A stretch of 64,000 nt of DNA from Actinocrinis sp035653575 (GCF_035653575.1 NZ_DASRBQ010000111.1:65684-129683); one strand, 5' to 3'; positions 1 to 8,441 are shown, numbered from the stretch's first letter. Numbers and translations: made by a program. The notes: a model not told the origin generated them from the sequence alone.

Positions 1-664
1 CGGGACCGTGCACCTTCGAAATACCCATCGAGGACCCCGCGCGGGCGGGCTTCACGAACACCGGGAAGCCCAGTTCCGCGACCGCCGCCGCGACGCCCTC
101 CGGGTTCCGTAGCCACTCGCCGCGGCGCACCGCCACATACGGCCCGACCGGCAGCCCCGCTGACGCCAGCAGCCGCTTCATGAACTCCTTGTCCATGCTG
201 ACCGCGGAGGAAAGCACCCCCGAGCCGACATAAGCCACGCCCGCGAGGTCCAGCAGGCCCTGCAGCGTGCCGTCCTCGCCGTACGGGCCGTGCAGCAGCG
301 GGAAGACGACGTCCACCTCGCCCAGCGCCTTGGGCACCGAACCGGGCTCGTGCACAGTCAGCTCGCGGGCGGTCGGGTCGGCGGCCATGGTGACCAGCGC
401 GCCGCTGGTCTCGTCGATCCTGGCCGGCAGGTTCCCGCCGGTGATCGCCAGCTGCGCGGTCTCCTCCGACGCCATCAGCACCCAGCGCCCGTCGATGGAG
501 ATGCCGATCGGCAGCACCTCGTAGCGTTCCGGATCGAGGACGCGCAGCACGCTGCCCGCGGTGACGCAGGAGATCGCGTGTTCGGAGGAACGGCCGCCGA
601 ACACGACGGCGATCCGGATCTTGCGCTGCTGCGTCGGCGGCACGGAAGGCAGGGACTCGCTCAT
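1..664 (-). CDS. ddlA: D-alanine--D-alanine ligase, N-terminal part (runs off window)
   Basis: ATP-dependent ligase that makes the D-Ala-D-Ala dipeptide for peptidoglycan precursors in the cytoplasm. The visible 221 codons begin with ATG at 664 (MSESLPSVPP) and contain the family N-terminal signatures VFGGRSSEHAIS, LLHGPYGEDGTLQGLLD and GSGVLSSAVSMDKEFMKRLL, then FVKPARAGSSMGISK at the start of the ATP-grasp domain. The catalytic C-terminal part lies beyond base 1. The gene is last in a plsC-gpsA-ddlA run, 37 bases after gpsA, an order shared with Streptomyces as I recall it. Assignment is firm; completeness cannot be judged. Confidence 0.95.
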   Translation of the reverse strand, partial: MSESLPSVPPTQQRKIRIAVVFGGRSSEHAISCVTAGSVLRVLDPERYEVLPIGISIDGRWVLMASEETAQLAITGGNLPARIDETSGALVTMAADPTARELTVHEPGSVPKALGEVDVVFPLLHGPYGEDGTLQGLLDLAGVAYVGSGVLSSAVSMDKEFMKRLLASAGLPVGPYVAVRRGEWLRNPEGVAAAVAELGFPVFVKPARAGSSMGISKVHGP

Positions 665-701
665 AGCAACGAGACCTTACCGTCTTCGCCGTACGGACTC
701 C

Positions 702-1706
702 TCAGTAGAGCGACTCCGACTTGGCCGATCGCGCCATCAGCGCGGCCAGCATCTCGCGCGGCGAGCGGCCGTCGTGCACGACCGCCACCACGGTTTCCAC
801 CAGCGGCATCTCCACGCCGTGCCGCCGGGCGAGTTCGAGCACTGACGCGCAGGACTTGACCCCCTCGGTGGTCTGCCGCACCTCCTGCTGCGCCTCGGCC
901 ACCGTGCGCCCGCTGCCGAGCAGGCTGCCGAAGCGGTGGTTGCGGGAGAGCTGGGAGGCGCAGGTGGCCACCAGGTCGCCGAGGCCGGCCAACCCGGAGA
1001 AGGTGTACGGGTCCGCGCCGAGCGCGAGGCCGAGCCGCGTGGTCTCGGCCAGGCCCCGGGTGATCAGCGACGCCTTGGTGTTGTCGCCGAGGCCCATGCC
1101 GTCGGCGATTCCGGCGGCCAGGCCGATCACGTTCTTGACGGCGCCGCCGAGCTCGCAGCCGATCACGTCGGTGTTGGTGTACGGCCGGAAGTAAGGGCTG
1201 TGGCAGGTCTTCTGGAGCCGCTCGGCCACCGACTGGTCCGCACAGGCCACCACGCAGGCCGCCGGGTGCCGCTCGGCGATCTCCTGGGCCAGGTTCGGCC
1301 CGCTGACCACCGCGATCCGGTCCGGCGCGGCCCCGGTCACCTCCGCGATGACCTGACTCATCCGCATGCAGGTGCCCAGCTCGATGCCCTTCATGAGCGA
1401 GACGAGAACGGTCTGCGGGGGGATGAGCGGGGCCCAGCGGGTCAGGCTCTCGCGCAGGCTCTGCGCCGGGATGGTGAGCACGAGGAAGTCGGCGCCGTCG
1501 AGCGCGGCGGCCGGATCCGTGGTCGCGTGCACCGTCTCGGGCAGCGTGATCCCGGGCAGGTACTCGGGATTGTGGTGCTCGCGTTCGATCCGGTCGACGA
1601 CCTCGGCGCGCCGCCCGCACAGCACGGTGTCGGTGCCCGCGTCGGCGAGTACGAGGGAGAAGGCGGTCCCCCAGTTGCCGGTTCCGAAGATGGCGGCTCG
1701 GGTCAC
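702..1706 (-). CDS. gpsA: Glycerol-3-phosphate dehydrogenase [NAD(P)+]
   Basis: Reduces dihydroxyacetone phosphate to sn-glycerol 3-phosphate, the backbone for phospholipids. The 334-residue product has the N-terminal Rossmann motif GTGNWGTAFS, the substrate-site segments LMKGIE and SGPNLAQEIA, and GAVKNVIGLAAGIADGMGLG with the conserved catalytic lysine, all at the usual spacing for the family. The start is GTG at 1706, which overlaps the TGA of plsC by four bases (GTGA). Translation is therefore coupled to the acyltransferase that uses its product. ddlA follows downstream. Confidence 0.95.
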   Translation of the reverse strand: MTRAAIFGTGNWGTAFSLVLADAGTDTVLCGRRAEVVDRIEREHHNPEYLPGITLPETVHATTDPAAALDGADFLVLTIPAQSLRESLTRWAPLIPPQTVLVSLMKGIELGTCMRMSQVIAEVTGAAPDRIAVVSGPNLAQEIAERHPAACVVACADQSVAERLQKTCHSPYFRPYTNTDVIGCELGGAVKNVIGLAAGIADGMGLGDNTKASLITRGLAETTRLGLALGADPYTFSGLAGLGDLVATCASQLSRNHRFGSLLGSGRTVAEAQQEVRQTTEGVKSCASVLELARRHGVEMPLVETVVAVVHDGRSPREMLAALMARSAKSESLY

Positions 1707-2491
1707 GCCTGCGCCCCCGAGTCCGCGGCGTTCTGAGCGCTCGTCTCAGTGCCAGTCCCAGTGCTCGGCTTCGGCTTCGCGTCCGGGTCGAAGCGCTCCG
1801 CCGGGGGCTGTTCGCCGCGCAGTTCCGCCAGCATCCCGGTGATCACGTCCATGATGTGCTCGGTCGCGGTGCGCAGCGCCTCGCCGGTGACTTCGGGGCC
1901 GAACTCGGCGCGCAGGTCGATCGGCTTGCCGGCGGTGACCTTCAAGGTCTTGCGCGGGAAGAAGTCCGGCTTCTTCGAGTAGTGGGCGAAGACCTCCTGA
2001 GCGCCCCACTGCGCGATCGGCAGCACCGGAGCCCCGGTGCGCAGCGCGATGCGGGCCGCTCCGGTCTTGCCGACCATCGGCCACAGGTTCGGGTCCTTGG
2101 TCATCGTGCCTTCCGGATACACGATGATCGTCTCGCCGCGTTCCACCGCAGCCAGCGCGTCCTTGAACGCCAGCGCCGCGTCGCGGGACTCGCGGTACAC
2201 CGGGATCTGGCCTGCCGCGCGGAACAGCTTGCCCAGCGTCGGCTGCTTGAACACCCCGGCCTTGGCCAGGAAGCGCGGCGTACGGCCCGCGGCGACCAGG
2301 AAGTGGCCCACCGAGATCGGGTCGAAGAACGAATAGTGGTTCGCCACCACGATGACCCCGCCCTCGCGCGGCACGTTCTCCATTCCGCGCCAGTCCCGTT
2401 TGACCAGGACCACCAGCAGCGGCCGGCAGATCGCCTCGATGAACTTGAACGCTGCCCCGGGCCGGGGATTGCGGCGCGATGCGCGGGCCAC
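1703..2491 (-). CDS. plsC: 1-acyl-sn-glycerol-3-phosphate acyltransferase (PlsC family)
   Basis: Predicted membrane-associated acyltransferase acting on lysophosphatidic acid. The reading frame stays open far upstream, but GTG at 2491 (VARASRRNPRPG) is chosen because an AAGGA Shine-Dalgarno lies six bases before it and homology-like sequence begins there, giving 262 residues. Motif I is NHYSFFD at about residue 50 (HX4D catalytic pair), and motif III is VYPEGTMTKD. The C-terminal 30 residues are Ala/Ser/Thr-rich and probably disordered. The stop overlaps gpsA. The upstream gene cofC is divergent. Confidence 0.9.
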   Translation of the reverse strand: MARASRRNPRPGAAFKFIEAICRPLLVVLVKRDWRGMENVPREGGVIVVANHYSFFDPISVGHFLVAAGRTPRFLAKAGVFKQPTLGKLFRAAGQIPVYRESRDAALAFKDALAAVERGETIIVYPEGTMTKDPNLWPMVGKTGAARIALRTGAPVLPIAQWGAQEVFAHYSKKPDFFPRKTLKVTAGKPIDLRAEFGPEVTGEALRTATEHIMDVITGMLAELRGEQPPAERFDPDAKPKPSTGTGTETSAQNAADSGAQA

Positions 2492-2654
2492 CGTCGATCC
2501 TTCTTCCGTTGTGCTGGCCAGTGAAGTGGTGCTCGGCGGTTGATCGCACGGACCGGCCGGAGCACAGCGCTTCAGTGTCCCGCGCCAGGTGCTCGGGTGC
2601 CAAGCTCGACAGGTCCCGCGCACTTGCGCCGCCGGGACGTGGGAAGATCTTCGG

Positions 2655-3302
2655 GTGTGGTCCGTGGTGATTCCCGTCAAGCGGCTGCCGGAGGCCAAGT
2701 CCCGGCTTGCGCCGCTTTCCGGCGAGCACCGAGCCGCGCTGGCGCTGGCATTCGCGAGCGACACGGTCGTCGCGGCCGTCGCCTCGCCGGTGGTGGCGGC
2801 GGTTTTCGTGGTCACCGACGACCGGCGGGTGGCTCGGCGGCTCGGTGCACTCGGTGCACGCATCGTGCCCGATGACGCTTCGGGCGGACTCAACGGCGCG
2901 GTCGAGGCAGGGCGGATCCACGCGCTCGCGGACGATCCACGGCGCCGCGTAGCCGCTCTCACCGCCGATCTGCCGGGCCTGCGTACCGTGGATCTGACCG
3001 AGGCCCTGGCCTCAGCTCCGGACGGCCGCGCGTTCGTCGCCGACGCCCCGGGAAGCGGAACGACGTTGTTGCTCTCGGACGCGCACGGCACGCTCGCCGC
3101 GCGTTTCGGGGTCGATTCGCGCTACGCGCACGAGGCGAGCGGCGCGCTGCTGCTGGCCGGCGCGGGTCGCTCGTTGCGGCGCGACGTGGACACCATGGAC
3201 GATCTGGCGGATGCGATCGACCTCGGCGTGGGCGCGCACACCACAGCCGCGCTCAAGCTTCTGGACTGCGCGCCTCGGCTGGGCGACTGCGCCCTACGCT
3301 GA
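2655..3302 (+). CDS. cofC: 2-phospho-L-lactate / phosphoenolpyruvate guanylyltransferase (CofC/FbiD)
   Basis: Nucleotidyltransferase of coenzyme F420 biosynthesis, activating phospholactate or phosphoenolpyruvate with GTP. The 215-residue product starts at GTG 2655 (VWSVVIPVKRLPEAKSRL) and has the family motif VIPVKxLxxAKSRL, then DDASGGLNGAVEAG and ALTADLPGL, typical of this small GT-A-like enzyme. An earlier ATG at 2589 adds 22 residues with no family resemblance. The gene is divergent from plsC across about 160 bases. An FDOR-type protein at 58062 could use the cofactor. Whether the substrate is PEP or 2-phospholactate cannot be read from sequence; actinobacterial members are reported to use PEP. 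Confidence 0.88.
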   Translation: MWSVVIPVKRLPEAKSRLAPLSGEHRAALALAFASDTVVAAVASPVVAAVFVVTDDRRVARRLGALGARIVPDDASGGLNGAVEAGRIHALADDPRRRVAALTADLPGLRTVDLTEALASAPDGRAFVADAPGSGTTLLLSDAHGTLAARFGVDSRYAHEASGALLLAGAGRSLRRDVDTMDDLADAIDLGVGAHTTAALKLLDCAPRLGDCALR

Positions 3303-3329
3303 CCTCGGGCCGGGCACTACGCTGATCGT

Positions 3330-3536
3330 ATGCAAGGGACCGTTCGCGTTTTCGACCCCGAGACCAGGGGCGGCTCCGTACTGCTCGACGACGGAACCGA
3401 GTTGGCTTATGACGCCGCCGCTTTCAACGCCGGCGGACTGCGTCTCGCGCGTCCCGGACAGCGTGTCGCGCTGCGCGTCGATGCGGAAGGGCGCATCACG
3501 GCGCTGACTCTGGCCACTTTGCCGCTGCCGAATTAG
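3330..3536 (+). CDS. Small cold-shock-domain-like protein (68 aa)
   Basis: A 68-residue protein 27 bases downstream of cofC. It begins MQGTVRVFDPETRGGSVLLD, which resembles the first strands of a cold-shock/OB fold (compare GTVKWFNxxKGFGFI), and continues with short beta-prone segments to the end. The aromatic RNA-binding patches FGFI and FVH are absent, so nucleic-acid binding is uncertain. As I recall, similar small proteins sit between cofC and hupS in other actinomycetes. Probably co-transcribed with cofC. Function unknown. Confidence 0.65.
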   Translation: MQGTVRVFDPETRGGSVLLDDGTELAYDAAAFNAGGLRLARPGQRVALRVDAEGRITALTLATLPLPN

Positions 3537-3656
3537 CCCGGCGCGATGGTGAATCGCAGGCGGCAAATCCGGCCTCGGCGATTTCTGATATCCGGCCCCG
3601 GAACTGACGCCCCGTCGAACTAACAGAAAGTCAGGAACCGGCAGGAAACGACAGAC

Positions 3657-3690
3657 AGCGGCCCGGGTATCGCGCGATACCCGGGCCGCT
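3657..3690. terminator. Bidirectional terminator hairpin
   Basis: A perfect 34-base palindrome centred on GCGCGC with arms GCGGCCCGGGTAT, lying between the convergent genes 3330-3536 and 3937-4602. GC-rich stems without a long U-tract are usual for actinobacterial intrinsic terminators. Confidence 0.7.
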
Positions 3691-3796
3691 TGTCAGGTCT
3701 GCCGGCGGTGCGCCGGCTTAGCGGTGGCGGCGTTCAGAGCCGCTTGCTTTCGAAGCTACTCGCTTTCGAAGCCGCGCCCTCTCAACGCCGCAGCCT

Positions 3797-3924
3797 TTCA
3801 ACGCCACGGTGCTTCAGTCCCGCAGTGCTTCAGCGCCGCGATGCTTCAGTCCCGCGACCGTTCAACGCCACGGTGCTTCTGCCCCGCAGTGCTTCAGCGC
3901 CGCAGTTCCATCAGCGCCTATCTG
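3797..3924. repeat. 64-base imperfect direct repeat with 16-base subrepeats
   Basis: The 19-mer TTCAACGCCACGGTGCTTC occurs at 3797 and 3861, and CCCGCAGTGCTTCAGCGCC at 3819 and 3883, giving a 64-base period. Inside the first unit the theme (G/A)TGCTTCAG(T/C)(C/G)CCGC recurs every 16 bases. It lies just past the hupS stop codon, so in the 3' untranslated region of hupS if transcription continues to the 3657-3690 hairpin. Confidence 0.7.
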
Positions 3925-3936
3925 CGCCGCCGCGCC

Positions 3937-4602
3937 TTAGCGCTTCTTGGCGGTGGTCTTCTTCGCGGTCGCCTTCTTGGCCGCGGTCTTCTTGACAGCG
4001 GTCTTGGTCGCCGGGGCGACGGCCGCGGTCTTGCGGGAGACCGGCCGGGCCGCGGCCTTCTTGGTCACCGTCTTCTTCGCGGTGCTCTTCGCCGCGGCCT
4101 TGGTCACCGCCGCCTTCTTCGCGGTGGCGCCGCGGGTGGTGGCCGCCGCCTTGGTCGCGGTGGTCTTACGCACGGCGGCCTTCTTCGCCGGCGCGGCCTT
4201 CTTGGCGGCGGTCGCGCGGGCGGGGGCCGCGGTGGCGCGCGAGGCGGTCGCGGTCTTCTTCGCGGCGGCCGCGCCGGTGCGCTTGGCAGCCGTCTTCTTC
4301 GCCGCGGCGCCCTTGGCGCTCTTCTTGGCGCCGTTGACCTCGTCCTTGAAAGCCTGGCCGGCGCGGAACTTCGGCACGGTCGCCGCCGCCACCTTGACCT
4401 GCTCGCCGGTGCGCGGGTTGCGCGCGATCCGGGCCGGCCGCTTCGCCGACTCGAAGGTGCCGAACCCGGTCAGCGAAACCTTCTCACCGGCCACCACCGC
4501 CCCGGTGATCCCGTCGAGTACCGCGTCGACCGCTTCGCCGGCCGCCCGCCGCGACACCTCGAGCTTCTCGGCAACCGCGTCGATGAGCTGCGCCTTGTTC
4601 AC
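3937..4602 (-). CDS. hupS: HU-type nucleoid protein with lysine-rich tail (HupS)
   Basis: DNA-compacting histone-like protein. Start GTG 4602 (VNKAQLIDAVAEKLEVSRR) follows GGGAAG at good spacing; an upstream ATG would add 15 unlikely residues. Residues 1-95 are a complete HU domain, including GFGTFE and the arm motif RIARNPRTGEQV. Residues about 105-221 are a low-complexity tail rich in Lys, Ala and Thr with PAKKAA, AAKKTA and VRKTT repeats, like eukaryotic H1 and like the HupS of Streptomyces. The long tail contacts DNA non-specifically in characterised homologues. The position next to cofC and leuCD matches the conserved actinobacterial neighbourhood. Confidence 0.95.
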   Translation of the reverse strand: MNKAQLIDAVAEKLEVSRRAAGEAVDAVLDGITGAVVAGEKVSLTGFGTFESAKRPARIARNPRTGEQVKVAAATVPKFRAGQAFKDEVNGAKKSAKGAAAKKTAAKRTGAAAAKKTATASRATAAPARATAAKKAAPAKKAAVRKTTATKAAATTRGATAKKAAVTKAAAKSTAKKTVTKKAAARPVSRKTAAVAPATKTAVKKTAAKKATAKKTTAKKR

Positions 4603-4847
4603 GTTGCTTCCCTTTGGGGAGGGTGCGGTGCGCGGTACGCGCCGCACGGGTGGAAACCTGGGCCGCCGCGCCCGGATTTCCCTCCGGTCGTAACGACCTT
4701 TTCCGCACCGTAGAGCGATGAATCGGGCGAATCAATCACCAACGGCCCTAATCACCCTTGTGTCGCAATGGTTTCCACCGAGGGAGGAACGCCGGAAGTC
4801 GGACTATCCGCTTCGAACCGCGCGCTATCCGGGTTCTGCGGCCGCCG

Positions 4848-5156
4848 TTAAACCTCCGGCGCGGCGCCGCGCTTCTCGTCTACTGCGCTCAGAAATCGCT
4901 CGAGACGGCGCATGGCGTCATCCTGATCGTGTCGGGAAGCGGCGGTGATGACGAGCAGCCGCCTCACGAAATCAGCCCGGTCCGGCAGTTCCAGATCCAT
5001 TCCGCGCAACACGCCGTGCGCTTCCTTCAGCAGCTCGGCCAGCCGCGCGTAACCGGAAAGCTGCCGCAGTTCCTCGGAATCGAACAGCTCGCCCGCGGAC
5101 GTGGCGCCATGGCCGGTTTCGTCACCGTCCTGATCCGCGCGCTGTTCCACCTGCAC
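4848..5156 (-). CDS. Conserved hypothetical helical protein upstream of hupS
   Basis: Small acidic, mostly helical protein of about 100 residues with the segment ELRQLSGYARLAELLKEAHGVLRGM and a C-terminal FVRRLLVITAASRHDQDDAMRRLERFLSAVDEK. No membrane segment or catalytic motif is visible. The start is uncertain: GTG 5156 or 5150 (VQVEQRADQD or VEQRADQD) fit best, since the upstream part up to 5237 is Cys-rich and poorly coding. A hypothetical gene occupies this place between hupS and leuD in Streptomyces as I recall, which supports it being real. Function unknown. Confidence 0.6.
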   Translation of the reverse strand: MQVEQRADQDGDETGHGATSAGELFDSEELRQLSGYARLAELLKEAHGVLRGMDLELPDRADFVRRLLVITAASRHDQDDAMRRLERFLSAVDEKRGAAPEV

Positions 5157-5240
5157 TCGTCCATTGTGCCCCGAGTTGAGGCATGCTCCAGCCACGCGCC
5201 GATTGGCGCACTCAGACATCCACGCGCCCGCGTCCAACGC

Positions 5241-5288
5241 GCAAGCGGCGCGTCGTACCGGTGCTGACCGGTACGACGCGCCGCTTGC
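5241..5288. terminator. Terminator of leuCD (21-bp perfect stem)
   Basis: Perfect inverted repeat with 21-base arms (5241-5261 and 5268-5288) and a six-base loop TGCTGA, 15 bases after the leuD stop and upstream of the hypothetical gene at 4848. One of the strongest hairpins in the window. Confidence 0.85.
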
Positions 5289-5303
5289 GATCTGCTTGAT
5301 CGG

Positions 5304-5903
5304 TTAGGCCGGAATAGGCTGCGTGACCGGCTTGAACGACGGACGCTCCGTCTCGAAGGTGTCGATCGCGTCCACGTGCCGCAGGGTCAGGCCGATGTCG
5401 TCGAGCCCTTCCAGCAGCCGCCAGCGCGTGTAGTCGTCGATCTCGAAGGCCGCGACCAGTTCGCCGGCGCGCACCTCGCGCGCCTCCAGGTCGACGGTCA
5501 CCTCCGCCTTCGGGTCCGCCTCGATCAGCTCCCAGATTTGCTCGACGGTCTGCTGCGGCAGCACGACGGTCAGCAGGCCGCCCTTGAGCGAGTTGCCGCG
5601 GAAGATGTCGGCGAAGCGGGAGGAGATGACCGCCTTGAACCCGTAGTCCTGCAGCGCCCAGACGGCGTGCTCGCGGGACGAGCCGGTGCCGAAGTCGGGC
5701 CCTGCGACCAGGACCGAGGCGCCGGCCCGCTCCGGCTTGTTGAGCACGAACTCCGGGTCGTTGCGCCAGGCGGCGAACAGCCCGTCCTCGAAACCGGTGC
5801 GGGTGACCCGCTTCAGGTACACCGCCGGGATGATCTGATCCGTGTCCACGTTCGAGCGGCGCAGCGGAACCGCGGTGCCGGTGTGGCTGATGAACTTCTC
5901 CAC
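5304..5903 (-). CDS. leuD: 3-isopropylmalate dehydratase small subunit
   Basis: Swivel-domain subunit of isopropylmalate isomerase (leucine biosynthesis), 199 residues. Start GTG 5903 (VEKFISHTGTAVPLRRSNVD) lies five bases after the leuC stop, so the two are translated as a pair. The conserved NVDTDQIIPAVYLKRV and GPDFGTGSSREHAVWAL motifs that gate the active site are intact. A 21-bp terminator follows at once. The longer open frame up to 6113 is an out-of-frame shadow of leuC. Confidence 0.95.
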   Translation of the reverse strand: MEKFISHTGTAVPLRRSNVDTDQIIPAVYLKRVTRTGFEDGLFAAWRNDPEFVLNKPERAGASVLVAGPDFGTGSSREHAVWALQDYGFKAVISSRFADIFRGNSLKGGLLTVVLPQQTVEQIWELIEADPKAEVTVDLEAREVRAGELVAAFEIDDYTRWRLLEGLDDIGLTLRHVDAIDTFETERPSFKPVTQPIPA

Positions 5904-5908
5904 GGCTC

Positions 5909-7348
5909 TCAGACCTCCAGCAGATCGGACGGGGCGGACAGGTGGCCGGTGACGGCGGTGGCTGCGGCGACCAGCGGCGAGACCAAATGCGTGCGCCCGC
6001 CCTTGCCCTGCCGGCCCTCGAAGTTGCGGTTCGAGGTGGAGGCGGAGCGCTCGCCCGGGGCCAGCTGGTCCGGGTTCATGCCGAGGCACATCGAGCAGCC
6101 CGCGAAGCGCCATTCCGCGCCCGCCGCCTCGAAGACCTTGTCCAGGCCCTCCGCCTCGGCCTCGAGGCGCACCCGCGCCGAGCCGGGCACGACGAGCATC
6201 CGTACGCCGTCGGCCACCTTTCGGCCCTTGATCACCTCAGCGGCCGCACGCAGGTCCTCGATCCGCCCGTTCGTGCATGAGCCCACGAACACGGTGTCGA
6301 CCGCGATTTCACGCAGCGGCGTGCCCGCGTTCAGGCCCATGTACTCCAGCGCCCGCTCGGCGGCGGCGCGCTCGTTCGGGTCGGCGAACGAGGCCGGGTC
6401 CGGGACGCGGTCGCCGAGCGGCGCGCCCTGGCCGGGGTTGGTGCCCCAGGTGACGAACGGGGTCAGCGCGTCCGCGTCGATCTCGACCTCGGCGTCGAAG
6501 ACCGCGTCCTCGTCGGTCTTGAGCGTCGACCAGTAGTTGACGGCCGCCTCCCAGTCCGCGCCCTGCGGGGCGTGCGGCCGGTCCTTGAGATAGCCGAAGG
6601 TGGTGTCGTCCGGCGCGATCATGCCCGCCCTCGCGCCGGCCTCGATCGACATGTTGCAGATCGTCATCCGGCCTTCCATGGACAGCTCGCGGATCGCCTC
6701 GCCGCGGTATTCGAGCACGTAGCCCTGCCCGCCGCCGGTGCCGATCTTCGCGATCACGGCCAGGATGACGTCCTTGGCGGTCACGCCCGGCTTGAGCCGG
6801 CCGGTGACGTTGATCGCCATGGTCTTGAACGGCTTGAGCGGCAGCGTCTGGGTGGCGAGCACGTGCTCGACCTCGCTGGTGCCGATGCCGAAGGCGAGCG
6901 CGCCGAACGCGCCGTGGGTCGAGGTGTGCGAGTCGCCGCAGACGATCGTCATTCCGGGCTGGGTGAGGCCGAGCTGCGGTCCGATCACGTGCACGACGCC
7001 CTGGTTCGCGTCACCGAGGGAGTGCAGCCGTACGCCGAACTCGGCGCAGTTGCGGCGCAGCGTCTCGATCTGGGTGCGGGAGACCGGGTCGGCGATCGGC
7101 TTGTCGATCTCCAGGGTGGGGGTGTTGTGGTCCTCGGTGGCGATCGTCAGGTCCGGCCGGCGCACCTTGCGGCCGGCGAGCCGCAGCCCGTCGAAGGCCT
7201 GCGCGCTGGTGACCTCGTGCACGAAGTGCATGTCGATGTAGAGCAGGTCGGGTTCGCCTTCGGCGCGGCGCACCAGGTGCGCCTCCCAGACCTTCTCGGC
7301 CAGGGTGCGGCCTTTGTCGGCCGCGGCCCCTGAGGCATTGGCTGCCAT
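5909..7348 (-). CDS. leuC: 3-isopropylmalate dehydratase large subunit
   Basis: Aconitase-family [4Fe-4S] enzyme that isomerises 2-isopropylmalate to 3-isopropylmalate together with LeuD. The 479 residues start at ATG 7348 behind GAAGGAGAG. The three cluster-ligand cysteines are present in VGSCTNGRIED and CSMCLGMNPDQL, and IVCGDSHTSTHGAFG is intact. Divergently transcribed from the IclR regulator at 7554, with a shared 205-base control region. That is the classic arrangement for NdgR/AreB control of leuCD in streptomycetes. Confidence 0.97.
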   Translation of the reverse strand: MAANASGAAADKGRTLAEKVWEAHLVRRAEGEPDLLYIDMHFVHEVTSAQAFDGLRLAGRKVRRPDLTIATEDHNTPTLEIDKPIADPVSRTQIETLRRNCAEFGVRLHSLGDANQGVVHVIGPQLGLTQPGMTIVCGDSHTSTHGAFGALAFGIGTSEVEHVLATQTLPLKPFKTMAINVTGRLKPGVTAKDVILAVIAKIGTGGGQGYVLEYRGEAIRELSMEGRMTICNMSIEAGARAGMIAPDDTTFGYLKDRPHAPQGADWEAAVNYWSTLKTDEDAVFDAEVEIDADALTPFVTWGTNPGQGAPLGDRVPDPASFADPNERAAAERALEYMGLNAGTPLREIAVDTVFVGSCTNGRIEDLRAAAEVIKGRKVADGVRMLVVPGSARVRLEAEAEGLDKVFEAAGAEWRFAGCSMCLGMNPDQLAPGERSASTSNRNFEGRQGKGGRTHLVSPLVAAATAVTGHLSAPSDLLEV

Positions 7349-7518
7349 CGGTTTTCTCTCCTTCGGCTTCGCCGGCCCCGCCGTTGGGGTTGCTCCGGCG
7401 ATGGGCGATAGGCACAGTCACACCGGCTGCTCGGCGGATCAACACCATCTGCCCGGCGCTGCGCTCGTCGAACTCGGTCGGTGGGACGAGCCTGGCACCG
7501 TCTCAATGGCCATCGCAT

Positions 7519-7547
7519 TTGTGTCTCGTGATTTGAGATGGCAATAT
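7519..7547 (+). promoter_or_regulatory. ndgR promoter with candidate NdgR operator in the leuC-ndgR gap
   Basis: TTGTGT (7519-7524) and CAATAT (7542-7547) are separated by exactly 17 bases, and the -10 ends six bases before ATG 7554, which predicts a leaderless ndgR mRNA. The spacer holds the short dyad TCTC-N7-GAGA (7524-7538), a plausible regulator site. On the other strand TTGCCA (7544-7539) could be the leuC -35. Operator assignment is inference. Confidence 0.45.
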
Positions 7548-7553
7548 CGTTCC

Positions 7554-8441
7554 ATGGACACAGCCCGCTCCGTGGACAGCCTCCGCACCGTGGATCCGGC
7601 CCGCGCCCTGGATCCGCTTGCCAGAGCAGCGGAATCGGCCCGCGCCGGGGATCCGGGCCGCCTCGCGGACCCGCACGCCCGACCGGCGGACAGCCTGCGC
7701 TCGATGGAGGGTGCCCGCCCGCTCGACTCCGGTTCCAGCGGGGTCGGAGTGCTGGACAAGGCCGCCGCCGTGCTCTCCGCGCTGGAGGCCGGCCCGGCCA
7801 CCCTCGCCTCCCTGGTCTCCGCGACCGGCCTGGCCCGGCCGACCGCGCACCGCCTGGCGGTGGCGCTCGAGCACCACCGCCTGGTCTCGCGCGACATGCA
7901 GGGCCGGTTCATCCTCGGCCCGCGCCTGTCCGAGCTGGCCGTCGCGGCCGGCGAGGACCGGCTGCTCGCGGCGGCCGGACCGGTGCTGACACACCTGCGC
8001 GACATCACTGGCGAGTCGGCGCAGCTCTACCGGCGGCAGGGCGACATGCGCGTGTGCGTCGCGGCCGCGGAGCGGCTCTCCGGCCTGCGCGACACCGTTC
8101 CGGTCGGTACCGCGCTGCCCATGGCCGCGGGTTCCGGCGCGCAGGTGCTGCTGGCCTGGGAGGAGCCGGACCGGATGCACCGCGGCCTTCAGGGGGCGCG
8201 GTACACGGCCACCACGCTGGCTGGCGTGCGCAGGCGCGGCTGGGCTCAGTCGGTCGCGGAACGCGAGATGGGCGTCGCGTCGGTCTCGGCGCCGGTGCGC
8301 GGCCCGAACAACCGGGTGATCGCGGCGGTGTCCGTCTCCGGGCCGATCGAGCGGCTGACCCGCCAGCCCGGAAAGTTGCATGGCGAGGCCGTGGTCGAGG
8401 CGGCGGCGCGGCTTTCCGAGGCGGTCAAGCGCGGCTCCTGA
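7554..8441 (+). CDS. ndgR: IclR-family regulator (NdgR/AreB-like), with N-terminal extension
   Basis: Predicted regulator of leucine and other amino-acid metabolism. From about residue 63 (GVGVLDKAAAVLSALEAGPA) it reads as a standard NdgR: winged helix with LARPTAHRLAVALEHHRLV, then the IclR ligand domain, ending GPIERLTRQPGKLHGEAV. The first 60 residues are an unusual Asp/Arg/Ala-rich run with a loose repeat of the type ARxVDSLRxVDPARALDP, not present in the NdgR proteins I remember. ATG 7554 is preferred because a promoter predicts transcription starting there. ATG 7704 would give a conventional 245-residue protein. Neither has a Shine-Dalgarno. Autoregulation with leuCD is likely from the divergent layout. 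Confidence 0.85.
   Translation: MDTARSVDSLRTVDPARALDPLARAAESARAGDPGRLADPHARPADSLRSMEGARPLDSGSSGVGVLDKAAAVLSALEAGPATLASLVSATGLARPTAHRLAVALEHHRLVSRDMQGRFILGPRLSELAVAAGEDRLLAAAGPVLTHLRDITGESAQLYRRQGDMRVCVAAAERLSGLRDTVPVGTALPMAAGSGAQVLLAWEEPDRMHRGLQGARYTATTLAGVRRRGWAQSVAEREMGVASVSAPVRGPNNRVIAAVSVSGPIERLTRQPGKLHGEAVVEAAARLSEAVKRGS

Larger units (their letters stand above)
3537..3936. other. Intergenic region between convergent cold-shock-like gene and hupS
   Basis: 400 bases without a convincing gene. It contains a strong perfect palindrome (3657-3690) and a block of short direct repeats (3797-3924), both listed separately. No tRNA, promoter or small ORF with a ribosome binding site was seen. Confidence 0.6.
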
